Shown here piece by piece: positions 1 to 7,625 of a stretch of 20,784 bases of DNA (within the stretch, counting starts at the first letter, position 1; the number at the start of each line of letters is the position of its first letter). Made by a program: the position numbers and the translations under genes. The notes under the pieces are model-generated. The model was not told where the DNA came from. It made no database searches and was given only the letters and a program-made list of their open reading frames with translations. Source of the stretch: JBBSUX01 sp038234045 (GTDB lineage Bacteria; Pseudomonadota; Gammaproteobacteria; Burkholderiales; Burkholderiaceae_C); assembly GCA_038234045.1 (NCBI GenBank), contig JBBSUX010000024.1:1-20784 (forward strand), given 5' to 3'.

Positions 1-33
1 AATTTCAATCTGACTGTCCTAGCATCCTGCCTT

Positions 34-51
34 CGTCTGCGTCTGCGTCTG
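34..51. repeat. Short tandem repeat, three CGTCTG units
   Basis: Three perfect copies of the hexamer CGTCTG lie about 60 bases upstream of the glmS start. They are directly visible. There is no sign that they are functional; a simple slippage repeat in the 5' leader is the most economical reading. Nothing else is recognisable in positions 1-95: no upstream gene end and no convincing promoter. Confidence 0.5.
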
Positions 52-95
52 TGCATTGCTTCACAGGCGCGTGGCGCCCTTCCACTTTCCATGTC

Positions 96-99
96 AGGA
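96..99 (+). promoter_or_regulatory. Ribosome binding site that fixes the glmS start
   Basis: AGGA sits 8 bases before the ATG at 108. That ATG gives the Met-Cys-Gly-Ile N-terminus required by GlmS chemistry, since the Cys must become residue 1 after Met removal. The reading frame is open upstream to an ATG at 51, but starting there would bury the catalytic Cys. Confidence 0.7.
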
Positions 100-107
100 C
101 TCCCTCT

Positions 108-2051
108 ATGTGCGGCATCGTCGGCGCGGTCTCATCGCGCAACATCATTCCCATCCTCGTGCAGGGCCTGCAGCGGCTCGAATACCGCGGCTACGACTCG
201 TGCGGGGTGGCGGTCTATGACACGGATGCGATCTCGTCCTTGCAAGGGCCGCTCCAGCGTGCGCGCAGCACGGCCCGCGTATCGGAACTGATGCAGCAGG
301 TGCAGAACGAACACGTGGCGGGCAGCACCGGAATTGCCCACACCCGTTGGGCCACGCATGGCGCGCCAGCTGTGCATAACGCGCATCCCCACTTCAGTTC
401 CGGCCCGGGAACGGTCGATGGCGCAACCAGCCGGCCCGGCCGCATCGCGCTGGTGCACAACGGCATCATCGAAAACCACGACGTATTGCGCGCACAGCTC
501 GAAGCGCGCGGCTATGTCTTTGCCAGCCAGACCGATACCGAAGTGGTCGCGCATCTGGTGGACAGCCTCTACGACGGCGACCTGCTGGCAGCTGTGCAGG
601 CAGCACTGTTGCAGCTTCGGGGCAGCTATGCGCTGGCGGTGATGGGCCGTGACGAGCCGCACCGCATCGTCGGCGCTCGCTCAGGCTCGCCACTGGTGCT
701 GGGGTTGGGCACCGACGGCATCGAGCATTTTCTGGCCAGCGACGCAATGGCGCTCGCCGGCGTCACCGACCGCATCGTGTACCTAGAAGAGGGTGACGTC
801 GTCGATCTGCAGGGTGGGCGCTACTGGATCCTGCGGGCTGCGCAAACCAATGCTGACATCGGCAGCGCCGGCCGCCCGCTCACTGCAGAAGAGCGCCCGG
901 TGCGTACCGTGCACGCACACAGCGGCGCGGCAGAACTCGGGCCCTATCGGCATTACATGCAGAAGGAAATCTTCGAGCAGCCGCGGGCGATCGGCGACAC
1001 GCTCGAAGGTCTGGTCAGCATCGTGCCGGAGCTGTTCGACGGCGCACCCCGCGATGGCCAGCCCGGCGCCGCCGCATGGCGTGTGTTCGAGCAGATCGAC
1101 AAGGTGCTGATCCTGGCCTGCGGCACCAGCTACTACAGCGGCTGCACCGCGCGTTACTGGCTGGAGGGCATCGCCAAGATCCCTACGCAGGTTGAGATCG
1201 CCAGCGAATACCGCTATCGCAGCAGCGTGCCCGATCCGCACACGCTGGTCGTCACCATCAGCCAGTCGGGCGAAACCGCCGATACGCTCGCTGCGCTGAA
1301 GCACGCCCGCAGCCTCGGCATGGAGCACACGCTCACCATCTGCAACGTCGCGACAAGCGCCATGGTGCGCGAATGCAAGCTCGCCTACATCACCCGCGCT
1401 GGTGTGGAGATTGGCGTGGCCTCAACCAAGGCCTTCACGACGCAGCTGGCGGGCCTCTTCCTGCTCACCTTGGCGCTGGCGCAATCGCGCGGCTTGCTAG
1501 ATGCCGAGGCCGAAGCCGCGCACCTGAAAGCCATGCGGCACCTGCCGGTCGCGCTGCAGGCTGTGCTGGCGCTGGAGCCACAGATCATCGCGTGGTCCGA
1601 AGCCTTCGCACCGAAGGATCACGCGCTCTTCCTGGGTCGCGGACTGCACTTCCCCATCGCGCTCGAAGGCGCGCTCAAGCTCAAGGAAATTACCTACATC
1701 CACGCCGAGGCCTACGCCGCCGGCGAGCTGAAGCACGGTCCGCTCGCCCTTGTCACGGCCGACATGCCGGTGGTCGCCGTAGCGCCGAACGATACCCTGC
1801 TGGAAAAGCTCAAGAGCAACCTCCAGGAAGTGCGAGCTCGCGGTGGCGTGCTGTATGTGCTGGCCGACGCCGACACGCACATCGAGCGCGCTGAAGGTAT
1901 TCATGTGATCCGCATGCCGGAGCACTATGGAGCGCTGAGCCCGCTGCTGCATGTGGTGCCGCTGCAGTTGCTGGCGTATCACACAGCCGTTGCGAGGGGG
2001 ACGGATGTGGACAAGCCACGGAATCTGGCGAAGAGCGTGACAGTGGAGTGA
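108..2051 (+). CDS. glmS: Glutamine--fructose-6-phosphate aminotransferase (isomerizing)
   Basis: GlmS makes glucosamine-6-phosphate from fructose-6-phosphate and glutamine in the cytoplasm, the first committed step toward UDP-GlcNAc for peptidoglycan and lipopolysaccharide. The protein is 647 residues. The N-terminal glutaminase domain starts MCGIVG (Cys2 is the nucleophile after Met removal), with RWATHG at 80-85, NGIIENH at 118-124 and TDTEVVAHL near 142-150. Two SIS domains follow, with CGTS at 338-341, SQSGET at 385-390 and EGALKLKE at 520-527. The C-terminus is DKPRNLAKSVTVE, as in the family. It is about 38 residues longer than E. coli GlmS (609); one visible insertion lies between the HPH motif at 93-95 and the LVHNG segment at 115-119, and another just before the CGTS loop. 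The start is supported by AGGA at 96-99. The next gene is convergent, so glmS ends its transcription unit here. Confidence 0.97.
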   Translation: MCGIVGAVSSRNIIPILVQGLQRLEYRGYDSCGVAVYDTDAISSLQGPLQRARSTARVSELMQQVQNEHVAGSTGIAHTRWATHGAPAVHNAHPHFSSGPGTVDGATSRPGRIALVHNGIIENHDVLRAQLEARGYVFASQTDTEVVAHLVDSLYDGDLLAAVQAALLQLRGSYALAVMGRDEPHRIVGARSGSPLVLGLGTDGIEHFLASDAMALAGVTDRIVYLEEGDVVDLQGGRYWILRAAQTNADIGSAGRPLTAEERPVRTVHAHSGAAELGPYRHYMQKEIFEQPRAIGDTLEGLVSIVPELFDGAPRDGQPGAAAWRVFEQIDKVLILACGTSYYSGCTARYWLEGIAKIPTQVEIASEYRYRSSVPDPHTLVVTISQSGETADTLAALKHARSLGMEHTLTICNVATSAMVRECKLAYITRAGVEIGVASTKAFTTQLAGLFLLTLALAQSRGLLDAEAEAAHLKAMRHLPVALQAVLALEPQIIAWSEAFAPKDHALFLGRGLHFPIALEGALKLKEITYIHAEAYAAGELKHGPLALVTADMPVVAVAPNDTLLEKLKSNLQEVRARGGVLYVLADADTHIERAEGIHVIRMPEHYGALSPLLHVVPLQLLAYHTAVARGTDVDKPRNLAKSVTVE

Positions 2052-2056
2052 GGGGC

Positions 2057-2077
2057 GCGGGGTCGTGGCCCCGCTTT
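2057..2077 (+). terminator. Candidate intrinsic terminator after glmS
   Basis: GCGGGG at 2057-2062 pairs with CCCCGC at 2069-2074 across a 6-base loop and is followed by TTT. It starts 5 bases after the glmS stop. The stem is short but all G/C; the T tract is weak. Position between convergent genes favours a terminator. Confidence 0.45.
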
Positions 2078-2134
2078 GCTCCGTGGGAACCGGGCTTGTT
2101 GCAGTCAGCATCGGCTGGTCTGCAATTTCGCCGT

Positions 2135-3091
2135 TTACTTCGGAAGTGACTTGGCCCAGTCGCTGATGGCAGCCGCCGCATGACCAGGCTGTTCGAACAC
2201 AGCAGCGTGCGCTGCGCCGGGAATGATCGCCAGCGTCGAGTTCGGAATCGCTTCGTGCATGCCTTGTGAGATCTCGAACGGATAGACCGTATCGCTCAAG
2301 CCCACCATGATCAGCGTCGGCACCTTAATCTGACCGAGCATGGAACTTGCGTCGGGTCGTTTTGCCAACGCGACTGCGCCGCCGATCGCGCCTTCCTTAC
2401 TTGCCTGCTTGACGATGGCCTCGAGGTAGTCGACCACCGGTTTTTGCTCCATGCGCGTCGGCCCTGTCAGCATGTCGGGTAGCAGCATCTTGGTCACCCC
2501 ATCCATGTTCCCGGCGCGGATCATGTCGGCCATACCATTCCACAGGCCCGCCTCGGCCGGGCTCGCTGCGGCGGCGATGGTGTCGATCAGGATCATGCCC
2601 GAGAAGCGCTGCGGCGCCTGACGGTACATCGACAGCACGATCGGCCCGCCCATCGACATGCCGCCAATGATTGCCTTGTCAATGCCGAGCTTGTCCAACA
2701 CGGCAAGCGCATCCTTCGCGTAAACATCGATCGAGTCGGGCGTTCCGGGCGCGTCGCTCTTACCGTAACCGCGCAGGTCGAGCGTTATCACCTTGTAGTC
2801 GGTTTGGAGCGCGTCGCGGACCCGCGCGAACAGCGCACCCGAGAGCGGATAGCCGTGCACCAGCAGCATGGCGGGCCCGTTGCCGCGCGCCTCGTAGAAG
2901 ATGCGCGCACCGTTGACTTCAGCGAATTCGCCGCTGCGTTGGGCCGGCGCCTGCAGCGACGACACCTCGGGCGTCTTAAGGGTTTTTTCGACCAGCATAT
3001 TGCCGCTTTGTGCGGCCATCGCGGAGGTCATGATCAACAACGCTCCGCCGTAGCCGACGAGTCGGGACAAGAAGCGAGATGGTATGTGCAT
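2135..3091 (-). CDS. Exported alpha/beta-fold hydrolase
   Basis: This is a 318-residue serine hydrolase of the alpha/beta-hydrolase superfamily; the substrate is unknown. The N-terminus (1-28) looks like a Sec signal peptide: basic residues (R6, R10), a hydrophobic core, and AMA just before the likely cleavage point. The fold is clear: oxyanion-side VHGYP at 78-82, LDLRGYGKSD at 104-113, nucleophile elbow GMSMG with Ser146, acid candidate Asp267 in GLSD, and His295 in GAAH. Overall it resembles esterase, haloperoxidase-like and epoxide hydrolase-like members. The start at 3091 was chosen because it begins the signal peptide and has GAAAG upstream; the frame is open further (to 3355), but that part reads as low-complexity, non-protein-like sequence. 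The gene is convergent with glmS and divergent from the VIT transporter gene, so it is probably monocistronic. The fold is secure; the function is not. Confidence 0.88.
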   Translation of the reverse strand: MHIPSRFLSRLVGYGGALLIMTSAMAAQSGNMLVEKTLKTPEVSSLQAPAQRSGEFAEVNGARIFYEARGNGPAMLLVHGYPLSGALFARVRDALQTDYKVITLDLRGYGKSDAPGTPDSIDVYAKDALAVLDKLGIDKAIIGGMSMGGPIVLSMYRQAPQRFSGMILIDTIAAAASPAEAGLWNGMADMIRAGNMDGVTKMLLPDMLTGPTRMEQKPVVDYLEAIVKQASKEGAIGGAVALAKRPDASSMLGQIKVPTLIMVGLSDTVYPFEISQGMHEAIPNSTLAIIPGAAHAAVFEQPGHAAAAISDWAKSLPK

Positions 3092-3204
3092 GGCTGATCT
3101 TTCAAGTATTGGGTGTTTCAGGGGCAAAGCTGATCGGCTGGATGCGGCTGTCGTCGGGACAGGGCGCCGCAGCCGCCGATTCAGAAGGATGACTTTCCCC
3201 CCCG

Positions 3205-3243
3205 CAAGCCGCGGGCTGCATCGGCCTGCGGCCCGCGGGCTTG
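3205..3243. repeat. GC-rich inverted repeat (stem-loop)
   Basis: CAAGCCGCGGGC at 3205-3216 is the reverse complement, apart from one extra C, of GCCCGCGGGCTTG at 3231-3243, with a 14-base loop. It lies upstream of both flanking divergent genes, so it is not a terminator for either. It may be an operator, a remnant of a mobile-element end, or a chance palindrome in GC-rich DNA. Confidence 0.5.
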
Positions 3244-3278
3244 TCAGGGAAGTACGACGTGCGAGCTCGAGCACGTAG

Positions 3279-3389
3279 AGGAAATCCGACCGCATGAGTC
3301 GAGCTCGGGTGCAGCACGCCTTCGCGGTGGTGAAGCGGTTGCGGGGTTTTATCAAGAGGCACTACCGCAGCTTGGCCAAGAACGCGCGG
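3279..3389 (+). pseudogene. Remnant of an IS5-type transposase C-terminus
   Basis: After an in-frame TAG at 3276, the frame reads a basic stretch containing RARVQHAFAVVKRL and then HYRSLAKNAR. This matches the well-known C-terminal block of IS5-family DDE transposases (RARVEHVFxVVKRLxGFxKxRYRGLAKNA). Only about 37 codons are recognisable. The usual following segment, rich in alanine and leucine and ending in a basic tail, is not seen in any frame, and no catalytic region or terminal inverted repeats remain. This is family recognition from memory, not a search result. It marks an old insertion at this junction and is presumably non-functional. Confidence 0.6.
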
Positions 3390-3675
3390 CGGCAGGCCTG
3401 GCAATGCATTCCGGATTGCGGCTCTTGTTCAGCGTTGCCTTCAAGCGTTATTTCATGTGTAAGCGCGCGCACCGTCCAGTTAATATTGATTAATGAATGA
3501 CTTGGATGCATCCTCCTCTGGCTACGATTCGTCGCACCATCGTTCTTCACTTGCTGCTGGCGGCCAACACACTGCTGCTCGTCGCCTTCTTTCGCCACTG
3601 CCGCCGCGTTCTGGCACCACTTCGCCTGGAAGGACGATATGCTGGGGCGCATGTTGCCCATGAAGCGTTGATGCC

Positions 3676-4362
3676 GTGAAAGAACCTCACAAGATCAAGA
3701 ACATTGGCTGGTTGCGAGCAGCGGTCCTTGGAGCAAACGACGGAATCGTCTCGACCGCGAGCCTGGTGATCGGTGTTGCCGCATCGAACGCGACCCACGG
3801 AAGTATTCTTGTCGCCGCAATCGCAGGACTCGTATCGGGCTCGATGGCCATGGCCACGGGCGAGTACGTGTCGGTCTCATCCCAATCGGACACCGAAGCG
3901 GCCGCATTGGAGGAAGAACGCCATGAACTGGCCAACGACGCCGATGGTGAACATCGCGAACTCGCGGCGATTTATGTTCGTAGGGGTCTTGATCTGGCGC
4001 TTGCAAAACGGGTGGCGGCCCGGCTGATGAGTCATGACGCCCTCGGCGCACACGCACGCGATGAGTTGGGCATCTCGGAAATCACGACCGCCCGGCCGCT
4101 TCAGGCTGCGTTGGCATCTGCCCTGAGCTTTGCGATCGGCGCGGCGCTTCCTCTGGCCGTCGTTGCGCTTTACGCGGGCCCGCATCTGGGGGTGGCGGTA
4201 GCAATTGCGGCATTGGTAGCGCTCTCGGCACTCGGGGCGCTGGCGGCGAAGACCGGCGGAGCCAAGCTTCTTCCGGGCGTCATGCGGGTGACCTTCTGGA
4301 GCGCGCTGGCGATGCTCGTCACTTACGGCATCGGCACACTCTTCGGGACAGTCGCCGGGTGA
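3676..4362 (+). CDS. VIT1/CCC1-family Fe(II)/Mn(II) transporter
   Basis: This 228-residue inner-membrane protein belongs to the vacuolar iron transporter family, whose members move Fe2+ or Mn2+ out of the cytosol. In bacteria they are thought to protect against metal excess. Diagnostic features are VLGANDGIVSTASLVIGVA at 17-35, GEYVSVSSQSDTE at 62-74, then the acidic Glu-rich cytoplasmic region (E75-E95) that binds metal in VIT1, and a GL-containing helix near 104. Five hydrophobic segments are apparent (about 20-38, 44-62, 145-168, 172-192, 205-225), as expected. There is no N-terminal ferritin-like domain of the MbfA type. The start is a GTG with poor Shine-Dalgarno of its own; a strong GGAAGGA lies 42 bases upstream before a 10-codon ORF, suggesting coupling. 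It is followed by 193 bases before the ynj cluster and may or may not belong to it. Confidence 0.9.
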   Translation: MKEPHKIKNIGWLRAAVLGANDGIVSTASLVIGVAASNATHGSILVAAIAGLVSGSMAMATGEYVSVSSQSDTEAAALEEERHELANDADGEHRELAAIYVRRGLDLALAKRVAARLMSHDALGAHARDELGISEITTARPLQAALASALSFAIGAALPLAVVALYAGPHLGVAVAIAALVALSALGALAAKTGGAKLLPGVMRVTFWSALAMLVTYGIGTLFGTVAG

Positions 4363-4555
4363 ATTAGGCGCCGAGGGCTCGCGGAAGCGACCATCACGTC
4401 GCGCGATGGGGGAAAACCCCTGTAACCGAAGCACCCCTCCGCGCGAACTATGGGGCTGGCAGCAAACGAATCATCCGCGACGTCATTCATTGACGCCAGG
4501 GACACTGATTCTTCGTTTCAATTCCGTCATCTCTCACCCGCAATTCCAGCCCCTG
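4363..4555 (+). other. Leader region upstream of the ynj-type cluster
   Basis: This 193-base region is where transcription of the following cluster would be expected to start. The only distinct structure is a small hairpin at 4408-4420 (GGGGG, AAAA, CCCC). I do not recognise a riboswitch consensus (checked by eye for TPP and cobalamin motifs) or a well-spaced sigma-70 promoter. The binding-protein frame is open through much of it (from 4406), but that part lacks signal-peptide character and is treated as untranslated. Confidence 0.35.
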
Positions 4556-5806
4556 ATGAAGTTTTCCACCTTTTCCCGCCGGCGCACTCTTGAACTTACG
4601 GCGCTGGGTGGCCTTTCGCTTGTGGTGCCTGCAGTTGCCCAAGCCACCTCGTCCGGAATGCTGACCGTGGCCGACTGGCCTGCCATCCTGAAGCACGCCA
4701 AGGGCCAAACCGTCTTCTGGAACGCCTGGGGCGGCGACGAGCGCACCAATGCGTTCATTGCGTGGGCGGGCGACGAGGTCCGGAAGCGCTACGACGTCAC
4801 CGTGCGGCAGGTGAAACTGGGCGACACGGCAGAAGCGGTGACCCGCGTACTGAGCGAGAAGAGCGCGGGACGCGATTCAGGTGGCAGCGTAGACCTGATC
4901 TGGATCAATGGCCCGAATCTGCTGGCGATGAAAACGCAGCATCTGCTGTATGGGCCGGTTGATCAGGCTTTACCCAATTACCGGTTTGTGGATACGACCA
5001 AGAAACGCTCCAACGTGATCGACTTTACCGAGCCGGTCGATGGTCTCCCCGTGCCGTGGAGGGTCGCGCAGTTCGTTTTCGTGTACGACAGCAAGCGTTA
5101 TTTACTGGCCGACATGCCGAAATCGGCGCCAGCTCTGCTCGACTTTGCGCGCGCTCATCCCGGGCGCGTTACGCATCCGGTAGCGAGTAACTTTCTGGGG
5201 GCTACGTTTCTCAAGCAGGCATTGGTCAATCTTTTGCCCGACGCCGCCGTGCTGCAGCAGCCTGCCACCGATGCCACATTTGCCACCACCACGGCGCCGC
5301 TGTGGCAGTGGTACGCCCAGCTGCGGCCGCTGCTGTGGCGCGGCGGCAAGGAGTTTCCTGCGTCGGGCCCGGCGCAGCGGCAGTTGATGAACGACGGTGC
5401 CATCGATATTCACATGGCGTTCGATCCGGCCGAGGCGGCCACTTCGATCGCAAGCCAGCTGCTGCCGCCGGGAGCGCGCGATTTCGTGTTCGAGAAGGGG
5501 ATGATCGGTAACACCAGCTTTGTTGCCATTCCCTACAACGCCGCGCACAAGGAAGGCGCACTGGTGCTGGCCAACTTTTTGCTGGAGCCTGCCACGCAGG
5601 CGCGCGCACAGGATCCCACCTGGGGCGGCAACCTGACGGTGCTGGATATCGACAATGTTCCCGAACAGGATCGCCAGCTGTTTGCTCCGAAGGCCGGGAT
5701 GCCGGGTTTGCCAACGCAGGCAGATCTCGGCACGCCCTTGCTGGAGCCGCACCCCAGCTGGATGACACGCATCACGGCCGAATGGGAAAAGCGCACGGTG
5801 CGCTGA
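4556..5806 (+). CDS. ynjB: YnjB-type ABC transporter substrate-binding protein
   Basis: This 416-residue periplasmic solute-binding protein should deliver an unknown ligand to the YnjC/YnjD transporter encoded next. The N-terminus is a signal peptide: Ser-Arg-Arg-Arg at 7-10, a hydrophobic core at 12-28 and AQA at 28-30. The arginine cluster is compatible with Tat export but lacks a full consensus. The mature part has the hallmarks of the YnjB family: VFWNAWGGDE near 53-62, then VRQVKLGDTAEAVTRVLSE, then a glycine-rich segment leading into VDLIWINGPN. The fold is that of extracellular solute-binding proteins related to the polyamine/iron/thiamine group. The ATG at 4556 was chosen over the open upstream frame because it begins the signal peptide. 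The stop is 61 bases before the permease gene. Family assignment is strong; the ligand is not known for E. coli YnjB either, to my knowledge. Confidence 0.9.
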   Translation: MKFSTFSRRRTLELTALGGLSLVVPAVAQATSSGMLTVADWPAILKHAKGQTVFWNAWGGDERTNAFIAWAGDEVRKRYDVTVRQVKLGDTAEAVTRVLSEKSAGRDSGGSVDLIWINGPNLLAMKTQHLLYGPVDQALPNYRFVDTTKKRSNVIDFTEPVDGLPVPWRVAQFVFVYDSKRYLLADMPKSAPALLDFARAHPGRVTHPVASNFLGATFLKQALVNLLPDAAVLQQPATDATFATTTAPLWQWYAQLRPLLWRGGKEFPASGPAQRQLMNDGAIDIHMAFDPAEAATSIASQLLPPGARDFVFEKGMIGNTSFVAIPYNAAHKEGALVLANFLLEPATQARAQDPTWGGNLTVLDIDNVPEQDRQLFAPKAGMPGLPTQADLGTPLLEPHPSWMTRITAEWEKRTVR

Positions 5807-5867
5807 CGGCGGTTGTCCCGGACCACTGCGGTATTGGCTTCCGCTGCTCTTTTCACATCAACCGACC

Positions 5868-7625
5868 ATGATGTCTGAGTTGCGCGGCACAACACTGAGC
5901 GCTTGGTGGGCGCGCTGGTCATTTGCGCCCTGGCTCACGCTCGCGCTTTTCCTCGTTCCGGTGCTGGCAGGGCTCGCCGGCACGCTCGCGCCCGCGTTCG
6001 GCTATTTGCCGGCGCTCGGCGGCAAGGAGCTTTCGCTCGCACCATGGATCACGATGTGGCGCCAACCCGGCATCGGGATTTCCATCGCGCTTAGCGTGCA
6101 GGTCGGGACCATTGCCACGCTGTTAGCGCTGGTGTTGGCCACTGCGTTTATGGCATCGACCGGAACGCGAGGCGTCCTGCAGCGCCTCATACGCCTGGTG
6201 CCACCCTTGCTGGCGACGCCGCATGTTGCGGTGGCGATCGGGTTGGCGTTCCTGATCGCGCCCAGCGGCTGGTTGGCACGCGCGATCTCGCCTGCACTTA
6301 CCGGCTGGGCTCGGCCACCCACCGGCTTTGTCACGGTGAATGATCCGCAAGGCCTGGCGATGGTGCTGGGCCTGGTTTTGAAGGAGCTGCCCTATCTGCT
6401 CTTGATGATGACGGCGGCGCTGCAGCAGGTACCGCATGCGGCCCTGGGACGAGCCGGTCAGGCGATGGGCTACCCTGCTTCGGTGGCCTGGTTGAAGCTG
6501 GTGTTCCCGAGGATCTACCGCCAGCTGCGTTTGCCAGGCTATGCCTTGCTGGCGTTCTCCAAGTCGAACGTCGAGCTCGGCCTGATCCTGGCGCCTGGCA
6601 ACCCGCCGCCGCTGGCTATTCAGGCAACGCGCTGGTTCATGGATTACGACCTGCAGCGCGTCTTCCCCGCCTCGGCTGCGGCTGTGCTGCAGGGCTTGTT
6701 GGTGCTGGTCGCGCTTGGCGTTTGGCGATTCGGCGAAGCGCTCTTTGGGTGGCTGGGCCAGTGGTGGTGCGAGCGCGGTGTGCGCAGCGGTGTGACATTG
6801 CCCGCCATGCAATTCGGTGCGGGCGCCGGCGCACTCACGCTGATGACCGGCGTCATTGCGCTTCTGGGAATGGGAGTGTGGTCGGTGACGCAGAGTTGGC
6901 GTTTTCCTGATGCCCTGCCGCACGCCTTCAGCAGTGCGACCTGGATCGCCCAGACGCCACGTCTTGCCCAGACTTTTGTCACGACGCTGACCCTGGCACT
7001 AGCGACTTCGCTCCTGTCGGTGGCTTTGGTCGTAGCGTGCCTGGAGTCAGCCAGCCGCTCCCGCAACCCGGGCGGATCCGTTGGGGGGGCAAGTCCTGAA
7101 AGCACCTTGGGTTACCGACTGTTGCGCTGGGTGTATTTGCCGCTGCTGATCCCGCAAATCGCATTTTTGTACGGGTTTCAGGTGCTGCTGGTGCGGCTGC
7201 GGATTGATGGTCAATGGCTCGCAGTGGCCTGGGCGCATCTGGTGTTCGTGCTGCCGTATGTGTTCCTGTCACTGTCTGATCCGTGGCACGCCCTGGATGC
7301 GCGGCTGCCGCGCACGGCTGCGGCGCTTGGCGCATCGCCATGGCGGGTTTTGTGCTGCGTGCGCATGCCCTTGTTGCTGAAACCGATGCTGCTGGCCTTT
7401 GCCATTGGCTGTGGCGTCAGCGTCGGGCTCTACCTGCCGACTTTGTTTGCTGGCGCCGGACGCATTGCCACGTTGACGACGGAGGCGGTCACGCTGGCCT
7501 CGGGCGCAGACAGGCGCATCACCGGCGTGTTCGCTGTGCTGCAATCGGCTTTGCCGCTGCTGCTCTACGCTGCCGGCTTGCTGGTGCCCGCGCTGGCGTA
7601 CCGCAACCGGCGCGGCATGGCATGA
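5868..7625 (+). CDS. ynjC: YnjC-type ABC transporter permease (two fused permease domains)
   Basis: This 585-residue inner-membrane protein carries two homologous binding-protein-dependent permease domains in one chain, like ThiP and FbpB. Hydrophobic segments alternate through the length, beginning at about 20-45 and 70-95. The two cytoplasmic EAA-type loops that dock the ATPase are visible: one at about 191-214 (ALGRAGQAMG...FPRI) and one at about 482-501 (RTAAALGAS...RMP). A hydrophilic linker at 393-415 (SASRSRNPGGSVGGASPES) lies in the second half. It is somewhat longer than E. coli YnjC (511). Tandem ATGs at 5868 and 5871 give two possible starts one codon apart. The stop TGA at 7623-7625 overlaps the ATPase start as ATGA, so the two are translationally coupled and made together. 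Confidence 0.92.
   Translation: MMSELRGTTLSAWWARWSFAPWLTLALFLVPVLAGLAGTLAPAFGYLPALGGKELSLAPWITMWRQPGIGISIALSVQVGTIATLLALVLATAFMASTGTRGVLQRLIRLVPPLLATPHVAVAIGLAFLIAPSGWLARAISPALTGWARPPTGFVTVNDPQGLAMVLGLVLKELPYLLLMMTAALQQVPHAALGRAGQAMGYPASVAWLKLVFPRIYRQLRLPGYALLAFSKSNVELGLILAPGNPPPLAIQATRWFMDYDLQRVFPASAAAVLQGLLVLVALGVWRFGEALFGWLGQWWCERGVRSGVTLPAMQFGAGAGALTLMTGVIALLGMGVWSVTQSWRFPDALPHAFSSATWIAQTPRLAQTFVTTLTLALATSLLSVALVVACLESASRSRNPGGSVGGASPESTLGYRLLRWVYLPLLIPQIAFLYGFQVLLVRLRIDGQWLAVAWAHLVFVLPYVFLSLSDPWHALDARLPRTAAALGASPWRVLCCVRMPLLLKPMLLAFAIGCGVSVGLYLPTLFAGAGRIATLTTEAVTLASGADRRITGVFAVLQSALPLLLYAAGLLVPALAYRNRRGMA

Larger units (their letters stand above)
3092..3675. other. Gene-poor junction between the hydrolase and VIT genes
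   Basis: This 584-base stretch has no convincing intact gene. It holds a GC-rich stem-loop (3205-3243), a decayed IS5-type transposase tail (3279-3389), and an AT-rich patch at 3479-3494 containing TAATAT and TTGATT, which could be promoter DNA for the downstream gene although I find no well-spaced -35/-10 pair. Near the right end, GGAAGGA (3628-3634) precedes a 10-codon ORF (3639-3671) ending 4 bases before the GTG of the transporter gene. A 60-codon frame at 3497-3679 has a hydrophobic stretch but no recognisable family. Composition shifts from GC-rich to AT-richer around 3400-3500, consistent with a past insertion and decay site. Confidence 0.6.

Noticed and set aside
1..107. A possible glmS ribozyme or riboswitch upstream of glmS
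   Set aside because: The glmS ribozyme is known from Gram-positive lineages, the leader here is short, and no ribozyme core motif is visible.
3092..3355. An 88-codon in-frame N-terminal extension of the hydrolase
   Set aside because: It would place a clear signal peptide internally; the extension is Arg/Ser/Pro-rich and overlaps the IS5 scar and stem-loop.
3497..3679. A 60-codon frame with a hydrophobic stretch before the VIT gene
   Set aside because: No family resemblance and no ribosome site found; the strong GGAAGGA inside it serves a different frame.
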